Assembly: GCA_017459985.1 (NCBI GenBank)
Contig: JAFUBX010000005.1
Location: 62,001-126,000, forward strand
From: Parasporobacterium sp.
GTDB lineage: Bacteria > Bacillota > Clostridia > Lachnospirales > Lachnospiraceae
Direction of reading: 5' to 3'
DNA length: 64,000 nt
The position numbers and the translations under genes are program-made. Shown here piece after piece: positions 9,501 to 17,971 of this stretch. The notes beneath the pieces are model-generated. The model searched no databases. It was given only the letters and a program-made list of their open reading frames with translations, and was not told where the DNA came from. Position 1 is the stretch's first letter. Each line of letters starts with the position of its first letter.

Positions 9501-10181
9501 ATCATGGAAGCTGTCCGGAAGGGAAAGGTTGCGAAGGGAAAGGAAAAACGCTGGCCGGAATGGCAGGAGGTTCTGAAGGAGCATGAGGTCCCGGACTGGT
9601 ATCTGTGGTCCTGCGGGAAGATTCAGTATATGTTCCCGAAGGCTCATGCAGTGGCCTATGTTATGATGGCGTACCGGATCGCGTATTATAAGATCTTTTA
9701 TCCACTTGCTTATTATGCAGCCTTTTTCAGCATCCGGGCATCCGCCTTTAACTATGAGCTGATGTGTCAGGGGAAGGAGACTCTGATCGATAACATGAAT
9801 ATCATTAAGTCCCGGATCGCCGCAAACGAGGCGACTCCGAAGGATGAGGATCTTCTGAAATATATGTATAATGTGATGGAGATGTATGCCAGAGGATTTG
9901 AATTCATGCCCATTGACATCTATAAAGCCAAAGCAACCCGGTTTCAGGTCATCGACGGGAAACTGATGCCTTCCTTCGCTTCCATCGACGGAATCGGGGA
10001 TACGGCCGCGATCCTGCTGGAAGAAGCTGCAAAGGGAGAACCCTTCGTTTCCAGAGAAGATCTCCGGATCCGTTCCAGACTGTCCGGAAAACTGACGGAT
10101 AAGCTGTATCAATTGGGGATTCTGGGAGAAATCCCGGAGTCAAGCCAGATGTCCTTTACCGATCTGTTTCCTGTGAAATGA
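6510..10181 (+). CDS. polC: PolC-type DNA polymerase III alpha subunit lacking the exonuclease domain
   Basis: Replicative DNA polymerase of low-GC Gram-positives. Order seen: N-terminal domain (1 to about 80), OB-fold (about 140-235), PHP domain from HLHTRYSDMDA (about 256), then finger and palm with a cysteine cluster (CRKC about 677; CPVCG about 707), DIDLNFSGEYQ (about 736) and LLKLDILGHDDP (about 860) carrying the catalytic aspartates. At 1223 residues it is about 200 shorter than usual. The DEDD exonuclease that normally interrupts PHP after ...VDD is missing: YGVEGYLVDD (about 320) runs through a short acidic linker straight into YHVVILAKNETGRRNLYRLV (about 373). The frame is continuous, so this is a domain loss, not a break. 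Starts directly after ispG. Confidence 0.95.
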   Translation: MKFFEVFPVNVNQDTYEVLSGAEVESVNKVLHGGFLRVRIRCSRIIPVSLIHAAEDAVKTQLLKGMIEIRIENISDYEFASLNEIAAASDMSDPSSVPTAASKTAPRGNGKTSSEPSSRGQFKTKKKGPDEGMLYGRQFKGAPTPIVDILGDMKSVIVSGTIFENELIVTKNGFKIFRFSVTDQSDSISVKLFIREEEEDLPDKLHNGLNILIHGKVEYDNFEGEFLITRILGIKETDLVRETRKDLSPEKRVELHLHTRYSDMDALTNVEAVIDRAVSWGHRAMAITDHGVVQGFPDAFHKMQDLKGKNPDLDFKILYGVEGYLVDDSQNPIVKGEEEIELIRTSSIEDETPSLPDPDMLEAIAKVKKSKYYHVVILAKNETGRRNLYRLVSLSHVNYFQRRPRIPKSLLARYREGLIIGSACVMGEVYDAALSGVSDQELEKIASFYDYLEIQPTGNNEFLIREYQKPNHKGHALKDVEAIRDVNRQICSLGDRMGKLVVATGDVHFLDPDDSIYRSIMEDSMKYEDADRQAPLYFHSTDEMLEEFRYLGEEKAKEIVITNTNAIADMIEYIEPVRPDKCPPVIENSDQKLRDICYETAASMYGDPLPAIVKERLDKELNSIISNGYSVMYIIARELVIKSVSDGYLVGSRGSVGSSLAATMSGITEVNPLPPHYRCRKCRYSDFDSPEVREYAGGSGCDMPDRICPVCGEPLYKDGFDIPFETFLGFKGDKEPDIDLNFSGEYQSHAHDYTEVIFGKGHTFRAGTIATLQDKTVYGYVKGYMERRNRSIRKCEMNRLVKGLVGVKRTTGQHPGGIVVLPHGEEIYSFTPVQHPANDASKNSVTTHFEYHSIDHNLLKLDILGHDDPTMIKMLEDLTDTKATEVRLDHPDVMKLFESTEILGITPEDIAGYKTGTLGIPEFGTDFTIGMLLDTKPKNFSDLVRIAGLSHGTDVWLSNAQTLIEEEKASLSSCICTRDDIMIYLIQKGVDPALSFNIMEAVRKGKVAKGKEKRWPEWQEVLKEHEVPDWYLWSCGKIQYMFPKAHAVAYVMMAYRIAYYKIFYPLAYYAAFFSIRASAFNYELMCQGKETLIDNMNIIKSRIAANEATPKDEDLLKYMYNVMEMYARGFEFMPIDIYKAKATRFQVIDGKLMPSFASIDGIGDTAAILLEEAAKGEPFVSREDLRIRSRLSGKLTDKLYQLGILGEIPESSQMSFTDLFPVK

Positions 10182-10187
10182 CGGTCA

Positions 10188-10216
10188 TTGTGTAAAACCG
10201 TTTCCCATAGTATAAT
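10188..10216 (+). promoter_or_regulatory. Sigma-A-type promoter for the nitroreductase gene
   Basis: TTGTGT (10188-10193), a 17-base spacer and a perfect TATAAT (10211-10216) lie in the 69-base gap between polC and the nitroreductase. This marks the likely end of the pyrH-polC transcription unit and a new start, although no clear terminator is visible in the gap. Confidence 0.7.
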
Positions 10217-10250
10217 AGCAGCAGTTTAATCCACCTACAGGAGGTATTCT

Positions 10251-11057
10251 ATGTATATTCTGGATCAGGAACAATGTATCGGCTGCGGAACCTGCGTGGC
10301 AGCCTGTCACAACAAGGCGCTGGAATTATCGGAGAATCTGCCGGTACATCACGCTGACAAATGCAACTGGTGCGGACACTGTCTTGCGGTCTGTCCCAGA
10401 GACGCCATCATGATTGACGGAGACGGCTATAATATCGAAGATGTGGAGGAATTCAGCCTTCTGACAAGACCCACTGTACAGCAGATCCGCCGGCAGATCA
10501 TGATGCGCCGTTCTGTCAGGACATTTAATGAAGAGGAAGTCACGGACGCGGAACTGGCTTATATCCTGGAGGCTGCAAAATACGCTCCAACAGCAAAGAA
10601 CGGACAGGGAAACCGGCTGCTGGTGATCACAACCAAAGAAGGCAGAGAAGAGCTCCTTGCCAGGTCTATGGAAATCATCGAACAGATCGGCAGAGAGACC
10701 GCCGATTCAGCTCCGGGCCTGAGCGCTTTCTTTATGATGAAATCCAAGATGTATAAAGAGCTGGGAGAAGACGGACTGTTCTATCAGGCTCCCGTGATCA
10801 TCTATATCTTTGCTGACAGCGACATCGACGGCGCGATCTGTGCAGCCACCATGATGAATATGGTGGAAGCGCAGCAGGGGCTGGGCGCCTGCTATCTGCA
10901 GCTGGCTGCGGATCCCTTCAACAAATGTCCGGATCTGAAAGCCGCCTATGAGATTCCGGCAGAGAAGAAGTGCGTCATCGCCATTGCTCTGGGTCATACG
11001 GATGAAGAGTATTTTTCTTCCGTCCCCAGAAAAGAAGTTCCGATCACCTGGAAATAA
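10251..11057 (+). CDS. Nitroreductase family protein with N-terminal two-cluster ferredoxin domain
   Basis: Flavin (FMN) nitroreductase-fold oxidoreductase fused to a bacterial ferredoxin. Residues 1 to about 60 hold two 4Fe-4S motifs (CIGCGTCVAAC and CNWCGHCLAVCP); residues from about 80 hold the nitroreductase fold, starting with RRSVRTFNEEEV and containing AAKYAPTAKNGQ. The fusion suggests electrons arrive from ferredoxin-type donors, as in many anaerobes; the substrate cannot be read from sequence. AGGAGG lies 8 bases before ATG 10251 and the gene has its own promoter. The metallophosphoesterase gene follows after 17 bases. Confidence 0.9.
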   Translation: MYILDQEQCIGCGTCVAACHNKALELSENLPVHHADKCNWCGHCLAVCPRDAIMIDGDGYNIEDVEEFSLLTRPTVQQIRRQIMMRRSVRTFNEEEVTDAELAYILEAAKYAPTAKNGQGNRLLVITTKEGREELLARSMEIIEQIGRETADSAPGLSAFFMMKSKMYKELGEDGLFYQAPVIIYIFADSDIDGAICAATMMNMVEAQQGLGACYLQLAADPFNKCPDLKAAYEIPAEKKCVIAIALGHTDEEYFSSVPRKEVPITWK

Positions 11058-11074
11058 CACACTGAATACCGATC

Positions 11075-11767
11075 ATGATATTTATAACCGGAGATACACA
11101 CAGAAAACTGGATATCGGAAAACTGGATACAGAGAATTTCTCTGAACAGACATTAATGGGAAGGTCAGATTATCTGATCATTACCGGTGATTTCGGAGGT
11201 GTCTGGACCGGTGACAGCGGGGATGATGAGATCCTTTCTTTTCATGAGGAAAAGCCCTATACAACTTTATTTGTGGGCGGAAATCATGAGAATTATGACG
11301 CCTTAAGCACCTATCCGGTGATTCTCTGGAACAAAGGACTGGTGCACAAGGTCCGGGAACATGTGCTTCATCTGATGAACGGACAGATCTATGAGATCAA
11401 CGGCAGCACCTTCTTTGTGATGGGCGGGGCCACCTCGGTGGATAAGATGTTCCGGACCGAACATGAGACCTGGTGGGAACAGGAAGAACCTTCGGAAGAA
11501 GATTTTAAGACCGCGCTGGACAATCTTGCCCATTACGGCAATAAAGTGGATTATATTATTACTCACACCATTCCGGAGAAGGTGCGGAAGCAGGCGTTCA
11601 AGCCGATGAAGGATTTTCTGGAATATGAAAGCAGAGTGGAACGGTTTCTGGACGTGATCATTGATGAGGTCCAATACAAAAAGTGGTTCGCGGGACACAT
11701 CCACATCGACCGGGAACTGTCGGCCTATAATCTCAGGATCCTGTTTAACAGTATCATCATCGTCTGA
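11075..11767 (+). CDS. Metallophosphoesterase
   Basis: Calcineurin-like metal-dependent phosphoesterase of 230 residues, probably cytosolic. The full metal-ligand set is visible: GDTH (D7, H9), GDFGG (D39), GNHEN (N70, H71), a histidine in THTIPEKV (about 166) and AGHIH (about 207-211). The substrate (phosphoprotein, nucleotide or phosphodiester) cannot be assigned. No Shine-Dalgarno sequence is evident before ATG 11075, so it is probably translated by coupling from the nitroreductase 17 bases upstream. A hairpin terminator follows at 11804-11836. Confidence 0.88.
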   Translation: MIFITGDTHRKLDIGKLDTENFSEQTLMGRSDYLIITGDFGGVWTGDSGDDEILSFHEEKPYTTLFVGGNHENYDALSTYPVILWNKGLVHKVREHVLHLMNGQIYEINGSTFFVMGGATSVDKMFRTEHETWWEQEEPSEEDFKTALDNLAHYGNKVDYIITHTIPEKVRKQAFKPMKDFLEYESRVERFLDVIIDEVQYKKWFAGHIHIDRELSAYNLRILFNSIIIV

Positions 11768-11803
11768 ACAGACTTACCGGTCAGAGATCAGGCACACTTA
11801 TAC

Positions 11804-11836
11804 GCGGATTTCAGATTTTCTGATTTCCGCATTTTT
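11804..11836 (+). terminator. Rho-independent terminator after the metallophosphoesterase gene
   Basis: Stem GCGGA/TCCGC plus TCAG/CTGA, separated by a 2x2 internal mismatch, with loop ATTTT, followed by ATTTTTATAT. It ends the nitroreductase-phosphoesterase unit on the plus strand. Confidence 0.7.
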
Positions 11837-11844
11837 ATATATAG

Positions 11845-11875
11845 AAAAACTGCTGCATTCATTGAATGCAGCAGT
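11845..11875 (-). terminator. Rho-independent terminator of tRNA-Glu
   Basis: A perfect 12-bp stem with a 3-base loop (11849-11875). Read on the minus strand it is followed by TTTTT (11845-11849). It lies 8 bases beyond the tRNA 3' end. Confidence 0.88.
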
Positions 11876-11882
11876 CAGTACG

Positions 11883-11954
11883 CAGCTCGTACGAGAATTG
11901 AACTCGTGATTCCGCCTTGAGAGGGCGGCGTCTTGACCACTTGACCAACGAGCC
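11883..11954 (-). tRNA. tRNA-Glu (anticodon CUC)
   Basis: The minus strand folds as a cloverleaf. The acceptor GGCTCGT pairs with ACGAGCT (one G-U at the end), the discriminator is G, the anticodon stem CCGCC/GGCGG holds loop CTCTCAA with anticodon CTC, and the T arm ACGAG/CTCGT holds TTCAATT. It reads GAG codons. The CCA end is not encoded. It has its own promoter (11974-12002) and terminator, so it is an independent single-tRNA unit. Confidence 0.95.
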
Positions 11955-11973
11955 ATATTTAACGTGCTGTCAC

Positions 11974-12002
11974 ATTATACACGAAGCATATGGCAATTGC
12001 AA
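11974..12002 (-). promoter_or_regulatory. Promoter of tRNA-Glu
   Basis: On the minus strand: TTGCAA (11997-12002), an exact 17-base spacer and TATAAT (11974-11979), about 20 bases before the tRNA 5' end. Strong sigma-A-type match, as expected for a stable RNA gene. Confidence 0.85.
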
Positions 12003-12026
12003 GTGGCAAATGAAATTATTTTGAGC

Positions 12027-13280
12027 TTATTTTTGTGCTTTTGCCTGAGCCGTATTGGGCTTTCTGATCAGCAGAGCGCAGATGCCTGCAAGAACGCAAA
12101 GACCGATGACTCCATAGATCACGACCGTATAGGAACCGGTTGCAGTCTGTACGGCGTCAGCAAGTTTGGTGCCGAAGGAAGCGATCAGAAGGTTCATGAC
12201 CATGATCGAGAAGTTGGTCGGATAATTTTCGGAACCATAGAACTTGTTGACAAAAGCAGACTGGCTCGGAGTAACTCCGCCATAGGCAAGACCTGTGACA
12301 ATGTAGGAGATGTACAGGATCACGACACTATGGGAGGACAATGCAAGAAGGATAATGATCATTGCAATGATAAATACGATACAGTCAATTACCAGAGTCA
12401 GCTTGTATCCGATCTTATCAAAAAGAGCTCCGAAGATAATACGTCCGATTCCATTGAAAATGGAGATCAGTCCGACAACCGTTGCAACAGAACTCGGATC
12501 CAGATTCGGAACTGCGGAAACAGCGATCGGACGTCCCAGGAAAATAACAGCAAGACCTGCGACGGACACCAGGATCGCCCAGATAAACATAAACCAGAAC
12601 GAAGATCTCTTAAGCATCTGCGGTGTTGTGACTTCTTCATAAGGCGCGGATTTGGCTTTTCCGGGCTTTTCCATTCCGGGAACTTTATATCCGGCATCCG
12701 GTTTCGCGGTGAAGAATCCGGCAGCACCGATCACAACAAAACAGATAATGCCGAGAATCAGGAAACAGGTGGTCCAGCTGGTTCCCTCGCCGGTATTGTC
12801 CGCATCTACGATTGCGGTATAGATCTTACCGATAATGAAAGAACCGATACCAAATCCCATGAGCTGAATTCCGGAGATCAGTCCCTGCTTATCCGGAAAC
12901 CACTTGGAAACGGAACTCATCACTGCATTATAGGCAAACCCTGCGCCGAGTCCGGCCAGAAGTCCGAATCCCAGATACATCATGATGATCGATTTGGAAA
13001 CGGAAGCCAGAGCAAATCCGACAAGCAGCAGGACAGCCGCAATCCACATTTCATACCGGACTTTCAGTTTCTTCTGGAGCATTCCTCCGAAAAATCCTCC
13101 GAGACAGAAGAACATCATAACGATCGTAGATGTCCAGGTCAGGGAAGAATCGGCCCAGGGGCCGTTGTGGACGGTGGAAAGCGGTGAAGAGAGAACGGAC
13201 CATGCATAAATGAGGCCAGCAAAAATCAGTGCAATGACTCCAACGACTGCATAAATCCATCGATTCAATTGTTTTTTCAT
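12027..13280 (-). CDS. MFS transporter, oxalate/formate antiporter-like (OFA) family
   Basis: Predicted 12-helix inner-membrane carrier of 417 residues. The N terminus (YAVVGVIALIFAGLIYAWSV), the MFFCLGGFFGGML loop, GLGAGFAYNAVMSSVSKWFPDKQGL after helix 4 and the GIGRIIFGALFDKIGYK motif before helix 9 are typical of the OFA family. That family exchanges small carboxylates, but other members carry different anions and the substrate is not certain. AGGGG lies 7 bases upstream of the start. It is a single gene on the minus strand; the adjacent tRNA has its own promoter. Confidence 0.88.
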   Translation of the reverse strand: MKKQLNRWIYAVVGVIALIFAGLIYAWSVLSSPLSTVHNGPWADSSLTWTSTIVMMFFCLGGFFGGMLQKKLKVRYEMWIAAVLLLVGFALASVSKSIIMMYLGFGLLAGLGAGFAYNAVMSSVSKWFPDKQGLISGIQLMGFGIGSFIIGKIYTAIVDADNTGEGTSWTTCFLILGIICFVVIGAAGFFTAKPDAGYKVPGMEKPGKAKSAPYEEVTTPQMLKRSSFWFMFIWAILVSVAGLAVIFLGRPIAVSAVPNLDPSSVATVVGLISIFNGIGRIIFGALFDKIGYKLTLVIDCIVFIIAMIIILLALSSHSVVILYISYIVTGLAYGGVTPSQSAFVNKFYGSENYPTNFSIMVMNLLIASFGTKLADAVQTATGSYTVVIYGVIGLCVLAGICALLIRKPNTAQAKAQK

Positions 13281-13314
13281 AATAAATCCCCTTTAGAACA
13301 TGTAATAATTTCTT

Positions 13315-13344
13315 ATTTTACAACTGATTCATGGAAACATTCAA
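13315..13344 (-). promoter_or_regulatory. Possible promoter of the MFS gene
   Basis: On the minus strand: TTGAAT (13339-13344), an 18-base spacer and TAAAAT (13315-13320), 34 bases before the start codon. Acceptable but not strong. Confidence 0.45.
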
Positions 13345-13400
13345 TACCTTTTTCAAGTTTCTGTTATTCAATAAAATCCCGGGATTATCAGGATAAAAAA

Positions 13401-13430
13401 CCGGGGACCGCCGGATCGCGGAATCCCCGG
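13401..13430 (-). terminator. Rho-independent terminator after atoE-like gene
   Basis: CCGGGGA/TCCCCGG stem with extra pairs inside (13401-13430). On the minus strand it is followed by TTTTTT (13395-13400). It closes the AtoE-like gene 34 bases after its stop. Confidence 0.85.
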
Positions 13431-13464
13431 AAAATTTGTTCTGATGCAGAACATCAATGTGATT

Positions 13465-14844
13465 TTAGAAGAACGCAGCCCATGCCAGGAATCCCAGGCA
13501 GGCAACCAGACCGGTAAATACCAGAATGATCACCAGATATCCCATGATATCCCGGGCAGATAATTTGGCAACGCCTAATGCCGGCAGAGCCCAGAAGGGC
13601 TGGATCATATTGGTCCACTGATCGCCCCATGCGATAGCCATGGCAGCCCGTCCAGGATCAATTCCCATGGTAGCGGCAGCGGGCATCACGATGGGACCCT
13701 GTACAGCCCACTGTCCTCCGCCTGACGGAACGAAGAAGTTGACGATACCTGCGCTCAGGAAGGTCAGCAGCGGGAAGGTCACCGGATTGGAAATATTGAC
13801 GAAGAAATTGGAAATCACGCTGGCAAGGGAAACGCCATCTGCATTGGCAGCGGTCATCATACCCATGATTCCTGCGTAGAACGGGAACTGCAGGATAATC
13901 CCGCCGGCTCCTTTTACCGCTTCTTCGATGGCATCGATGTAATTTCTCAGACTTCCGTGGAATAAGATTCCCAGGAAGAGGAAAATAAAGTTAACCGTAT
14001 TCAAATCCAGAGATGCCGCCACGTCTTTGCCGTTCTGGCCATTCCGGATAAAGTTGTAGACAATAAATACAAACCCGCCGATGACCAGGATCACCCAGAG
14101 GATCCGGGACTGTTCCATCCGGTCAGCCGGAGTCTTTTTCATATGAACTTTCTCATCCTCATCCTTCAGGATAGCCGGATCCACTGTGATAACTTTGTCT
14201 TTATGCGGATGCATTGCATATAATACAAAGGGCATCACAAACAGGATCACCAGACACATGATCAGGTTCATCGGATGGAAGATCGTCAGATTGGTGGCGG
14301 CGTTGAAAGTCATTTCCCGTTCTGTTCCTGCAAAGATCGTATATCCGGAGTTCAGAGCCAGCGGAATGGATCCGGACAGACCGGCATGCCAGATAACAAA
14401 TCCGGAATAAGCAGAGGCGATCAGCAGCGGATAATCTACCGAAGGAACTCTTCTTACCACTTCCTTGGCCAGTAATGCGCCGACGATCAGACCAAATCCC
14501 CAGTTCAGCCAGCAGCAGATCGTGGAAATGAATGCTGTGATAAAGATCGCCTGAAAATTAGAATGTGCCAGGCCGGCGAATTTGCGCAGTGCTGCCTTGA
14601 CAGGCCTGGAAGACGCCATGGCGGATCCGAAGACCAGCACGCAGGCCATCTGCATGGAGAACGCGAGAAGATTCCAGAATCCGCCGCTTCCTCCCCATGC
14701 GTCCAGGATCCGCAAAGGACCCATTCCTGTTGCGATCATGGCGAAGATATACACGATGATACTCAGGATAACCGCAAACAGAAACGGATCCGGGAGCCAT
14801 CTGTTAATCACACGCACACAGCCATTTGTGATTTTCTTAAACAT
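13465..14844 (-). CDS. Short-chain fatty acid transporter, AtoE-like
   Basis: Predicted multi-helix symporter of 459 residues of the AtoE/short-chain fatty acid carrier family, likely moving butyrate- or acetoacetate-type acids across the membrane. Recognisable segments are RWLPDPFLFAVILSIIVY, LNWGFGLIVGALLAKEV, FFVPSGGGQWAVQGPIV and AIAWGDQWTNMIQPFWALP. Two start codons compete. ATG 14850 directly abuts GGGAGGG, too close to use it; ATG 14844 is 7 bases from GGGAGG and is preferred. Together with the neighbouring MFS carrier it forms a small organic-acid transport region, each gene apparently separately transcribed. Confidence 0.87.
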   Translation of the reverse strand: MFKKITNGCVRVINRWLPDPFLFAVILSIIVYIFAMIATGMGPLRILDAWGGSGGFWNLLAFSMQMACVLVFGSAMASSRPVKAALRKFAGLAHSNFQAIFITAFISTICCWLNWGFGLIVGALLAKEVVRRVPSVDYPLLIASAYSGFVIWHAGLSGSIPLALNSGYTIFAGTEREMTFNAATNLTIFHPMNLIMCLVILFVMPFVLYAMHPHKDKVITVDPAILKDEDEKVHMKKTPADRMEQSRILWVILVIGGFVFIVYNFIRNGQNGKDVAASLDLNTVNFIFLFLGILFHGSLRNYIDAIEEAVKGAGGIILQFPFYAGIMGMMTAANADGVSLASVISNFFVNISNPVTFPLLTFLSAGIVNFFVPSGGGQWAVQGPIVMPAAATMGIDPGRAAMAIAWGDQWTNMIQPFWALPALGVAKLSARDIMGYLVIILVFTGLVACLGFLAWAAFF

Positions 14845-15018
14845 ATTCATCCCTCCCTTGTTTAAGTAAAAATAAAATTGCCATCTGTATTTTACTCCTG
14901 TATTTTAAAATTTGTTGTTTTATTTTATGAACATTCCACAAAGAACTGATTGGGGTGATTATGGTATATAGGCACGTTGTATATATTTTAAATTCAACAT
15001 TTCCTGGATTTTTTCCGG

Positions 15019-15046
15019 TTGTAGAAAAGTTGGGACGTGATATAAT
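15019..15046 (+). promoter_or_regulatory. Promoter of the GH25 gene
   Basis: TTGTAG (15019-15024), a 16-base spacer and a perfect TATAAT (15041-15046), 50 bases upstream of ATG 15097. Confidence 0.7.
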
Positions 15047-15096
15047 AGATGTCGGTATTTACGGGACGAACGCAGGAGCTTTTTTTATAGGAGAGA

Positions 15097-15933
15097 ATGA
15101 ACAGAAAACAACGATCCGCCTTGGCGGCTGTCCGGAAATTCATTACAGAGAATCCGTTGTTATCCGCGGTCGCGGCAGCCTGTATTCTCGTGATCCTGAT
15201 CATCGTTCTTGCCGTTTCCTGTACCCGGAAAGGACCGGAGCCCGATGCGGTCCTGTTTGAGGAAGACGCGTGGAAGACCAATGAAAACGGCTTTCTTTAT
15301 TATGATAAGGATGGTTACACCAGCCAGTTCGGAATCGATATTTCGGAATGGGTAGAGAAAATTGATTTCAGACAGATCCGCAGCTCCGGCGTCGAGTTCG
15401 TAATTTTAAGAGCCGGTTACCGGGGATACGAGACCGGAAAATTCGTTCTTGACAACCAGCTGGCCTCCTATCTGGAAGCGGCGTCTGCCGCCGGACTGAA
15501 GGTTGGCGCCTATTTTGTCTCCCAGGCTGTAAATGAACAGGAAGCGATCGAAGAAGCAGACTTTATTCTGGATCATGTGAATGGATACCGTCTGGATATG
15601 CCGGTTTATATTGATCTGGAATCCGTTTATGATACGGCCAGAACGGATCATCTGACAGCATCCGAGTATACAAAGATTGCGGATGCCTTCTGCAGGAGAG
15701 TGGAAGAGCGGGGCTATCAGGGAGGAATCTATGCCAACAGCGACTGGTTCCGCAACAGACTGAATTTTCAGGAGATCCGGCAGTATGATATCTGGCTGGC
15801 ACAGTATTCTTCTTCCTTAAGCACCGATCTTCCGGTTAATATGTGGCAGTACACCAACGAAGGACTGATCGATGGCTGTGAGATGTGGGTGGATCTGAAT
15901 GTCCGGGTGACTCAGGAAGAGCCTGCTTCGTAA
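15097..15933 (+). CDS. Membrane-anchored GH25 family lysozyme
   Basis: Peptidoglycan hydrolase of glycoside hydrolase family 25 (Chalaropsis-type muramidase). The 278 residues comprise a short basic cytoplasmic start, one hydrophobic anchor (about 22-41, ending LAVSC, which only partly fits a lipobox), a linker and the GH25 domain from FGIDISEW (about 78) to the C terminus. The paired acidic motif YIDLES (about 171-176), FILRAGYRG-like strand and WLAQYSSS/MWQYTNEG support the fold. GGAGAG lies 4-9 bases before the start. It is likely exposed on the outer face of the membrane. Monocistronic by position; pgk follows after 67 bases. Confidence 0.9.
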   Translation: MNRKQRSALAAVRKFITENPLLSAVAAACILVILIIVLAVSCTRKGPEPDAVLFEEDAWKTNENGFLYYDKDGYTSQFGIDISEWVEKIDFRQIRSSGVEFVILRAGYRGYETGKFVLDNQLASYLEAASAAGLKVGAYFVSQAVNEQEAIEEADFILDHVNGYRLDMPVYIDLESVYDTARTDHLTASEYTKIADAFCRRVEERGYQGGIYANSDWFRNRLNFQEIRQYDIWLAQYSSSLSTDLPVNMWQYTNEGLIDGCEMWVDLNVRVTQEEPAS

Positions 15934-16000
15934 AACCGATAATTGAGAATCAACAGCTTTACTCTGATTCTTTAAAATAATGAAATGAGAGGAAACGAAT

Positions 16001-17197
16001 ATGCTAAACAAGAAAACGATTGATGACCTGAATGTCAAAGGAAAGAAAGTGCTTCTCAGATGCGATTTCAATGTTCCGGTAATTGACGGAAAGATCACGG
16101 ATGATACCCGGATCACGGCAGCACTTCCCACAATTAAGAAACTGATGAATGACGGCGGAAGAGTGATTCTTTGCTCTCATATGGGAAAGCCCAAGGGACA
16201 GGTGAAGGAAGAATTATCCCTTGCTCCGGTAGCAGCCCGTCTTTCTGAGCTTCTCGGAAAGGAAGTCGTATTTGCAAAGGATAATGAAGTTGTGGGCGAA
16301 AATGCAAGAGCTGCAGCCGCAGCCATGAAGGACGGAGATGTGATCCTTCTTGAAAACACCCGGTTCCGTCCGGAAGAAGAGAAGAACGGAGAGGATCTTT
16401 CCAGAGATCTGGCATCCCTTGCAGAAATCTATGTAAATGATGCCTTCGGAACCGCCCACAGAGCCCATGCTTCCACCGCCGGCGTTACGGCATTTCTGAA
16501 AGAGACCGCCGTCGGCTATCTGATGGAGAAAGAGATCAACTTCCTTGGAAATACGGTTGAAAATCCCGCCAGACCCTTTGCAGCGATTCTCGGTGGTTCA
16601 AAGGTTTCCTCCAAAATCTCCGTCATCGACAATCTTCTGGAGAAAGTCGACATCCTTCTGATCGGCGGCGGCATGGCCTATACCTTTGTGAAGGCCCAGG
16701 GCGGAAAGATCGGAAAATCCCTGGTGGAAGAAGATTATCTGGACTATTCCCTGAATATGATCAGGAAAGCACAGGAAAAGGGTGTAAAGCTTCTTCTTCC
16801 TGTAGACTGCATCATTGCTTCTGAGATCTCCAATGATGTTCCCTGTGAGGCCTGCGATGTCAAAGAGATTCCGGATGATAAGATGGGACTTGATATCGGA
16901 CCGGAAACCATTAAACGGTTTGAAGATGCCCTGAAAGAATGCAAAACTGTGATCTGGAACGGACCGATGGGGGTATTTGAAACTGCAAACTTCGCGAAGG
17001 GAACCGAAGCGATTGCCGCCTGCCTGGCCACTCTGGATGCGGTGACCGTCATCGGAGGCGGAGACAGTGCCGCAGCAGTGAACCAGCTGGGATTCGGAGA
17101 TAAGATGACCCATATTTCCACCGGAGGCGGAGCCTCTCTGGAATTCCTGGAAGGAAAGGAACTTCCCGGAGTCGCCGTAATTAACGAAAGAGAATAA
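16001..17197 (+). CDS. pgk: Phosphoglycerate kinase
   Basis: Glycolytic enzyme producing ATP from 1,3-bisphosphoglycerate. The 398 residues match the family. Visible motifs are [18 protein letters not shown] near the start, [21 protein letters not shown], the [14 protein letters not shown] signature, [12 protein letters not shown], and the C-terminal nucleotide site [13 protein letters not shown] plus [27 protein letters not shown] lies 6-14 bases before ATG 16001. The usual gap gene upstream is not here; tpiA follows 23 bases later. The short upstream gap carries a 7-bp inverted repeat (15946-15952/15965-15971) of unclear meaning. Confidence 0.97.
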   Translation: MLNKKTIDDLNVKGKKVLLRCDFNVPVIDGKITDDTRITAALPTIKKLMNDGGRVILCSHMGKPKGQVKEELSLAPVAARLSELLGKEVVFAKDNEVVGENARAAAAAMKDGDVILLENTRFRPEEEKNGEDLSRDLASLAEIYVNDAFGTAHRAHASTAGVTAFLKETAVGYLMEKEINFLGNTVENPARPFAAILGGSKVSSKISVIDNLLEKVDILLIGGGMAYTFVKAQGGKIGKSLVEEDYLDYSLNMIRKAQEKGVKLLLPVDCIIASEISNDVPCEACDVKEIPDDKMGLDIGPETIKRFEDALKECKTVIWNGPMGVFETANFAKGTEAIAACLATLDAVTVIGGGDSAAAVNQLGFGDKMTHISTGGGASLEFLEGKELPGVAVINERE

Positions 17198-17220
17198 TAG
17201 AGAATAAGGAGCTAAATTCT

Positions 17221-17970
17221 ATGAGAAGAAAAATTGCAGCAGGTAACTGGAAAATGAACAAAACCCCGGAAGAAGCAAAAGCTCTGATCAAGGAGCTGAT
17301 TCCGCTGGTGGATAATGAGGATGTGGATGTGATCTTCTGTGTCCCGTTTATTGATATCCCGGTGGCGATCGACCTTCTGAAGGGAAGTAATATTTCCGTC
17401 GGCGCACAGAATATGCACTTTGAGGATAAGGGAGCATTCACCGGAGAGATTTCCGCAAAGATGCTGTATGAATCCGGCGTAGAATATGTCATTATCGGTC
17501 ATTCAGAGCGCAGACAGTATTTTGCAGAGACCGATGAGACCGTAAACAAGAAGATCCTGAAAGCCTTTGAAACGGAACTGATCCCGATTGTATGCTGTGG
17601 TGAAACTCTGGAGCAGAGAGAAGCCGGCATTACCCTGGACTGGATCAAGGGACAGATCACCAATGCTTTCCTGAATGTTCCGAAGGAACAGGCTGCACAG
17701 ACCATCATTGCCTATGAACCGATCTGGGCGATCGGAACCGGCAAAGTCGCCACTAAAGAGCAGGCAGAAGAAGTATGCTGCTTTATCCGTGAGACCATCA
17801 AAGGCCTCTATGATGAAGATACGGCAGACCGGATCCGGATCTTATACGGCGGTTCTGTAACCGGAGATTCCGCAAATGAACTGTTCAGCATGGCAGATAT
17901 CGACGGCGGCCTGGTGGGCGGCGCCAGCCTGAAGGCAGATTTCGGCAGGATCGTAAATTACAACAAATAA
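17221..17970 (+). CDS. tpiA: Triose-phosphate isomerase
   Basis: Interconverts dihydroxyacetone phosphate and glyceraldehyde 3-phosphate. The 249-residue TIM barrel has AGNWKMNK at residues 8-15, the catalytic histidine in [16 protein letters not shown] (about 92-107), the catalytic glutamate in [13 protein letters not shown] (about 162-174) and the phosphate-binding YGGSVTG and [16 protein letters not shown] precedes ATG 17221. It is co-directional with pgk, and ruvA begins one base after its stop, so glycolytic and DNA-repair genes share a run here. Confidence 0.97.
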   Translation: MRRKIAAGNWKMNKTPEEAKALIKELIPLVDNEDVDVIFCVPFIDIPVAIDLLKGSNISVGAQNMHFEDKGAFTGEISAKMLYESGVEYVIIGHSERRQYFAETDETVNKKILKAFETELIPIVCCGETLEQREAGITLDWIKGQITNAFLNVPKEQAAQTIIAYEPIWAIGTGKVATKEQAEEVCCFIRETIKGLYDEDTADRIRILYGGSVTGDSANELFSMADIDGGLVGGASLKADFGRIVNYNK

Positions 17971-17971
17971 T

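Noticed and set aside
9084-10112. 342-codon minus-strand open frame
   Set aside because: Antisense shadow of polC, which is clearly the real gene.
11964-13187. 407-codon plus-strand open frame
   Set aside because: Antisense shadow of the MFS transporter; composition (H, D, S, G rich) is that of a reverse frame.
15946-15971. Hairpin between the GH25 gene and pgk as a terminator
   Set aside because: 7-bp AT-rich stem with a 12-base loop and only TTT after it; too weak.
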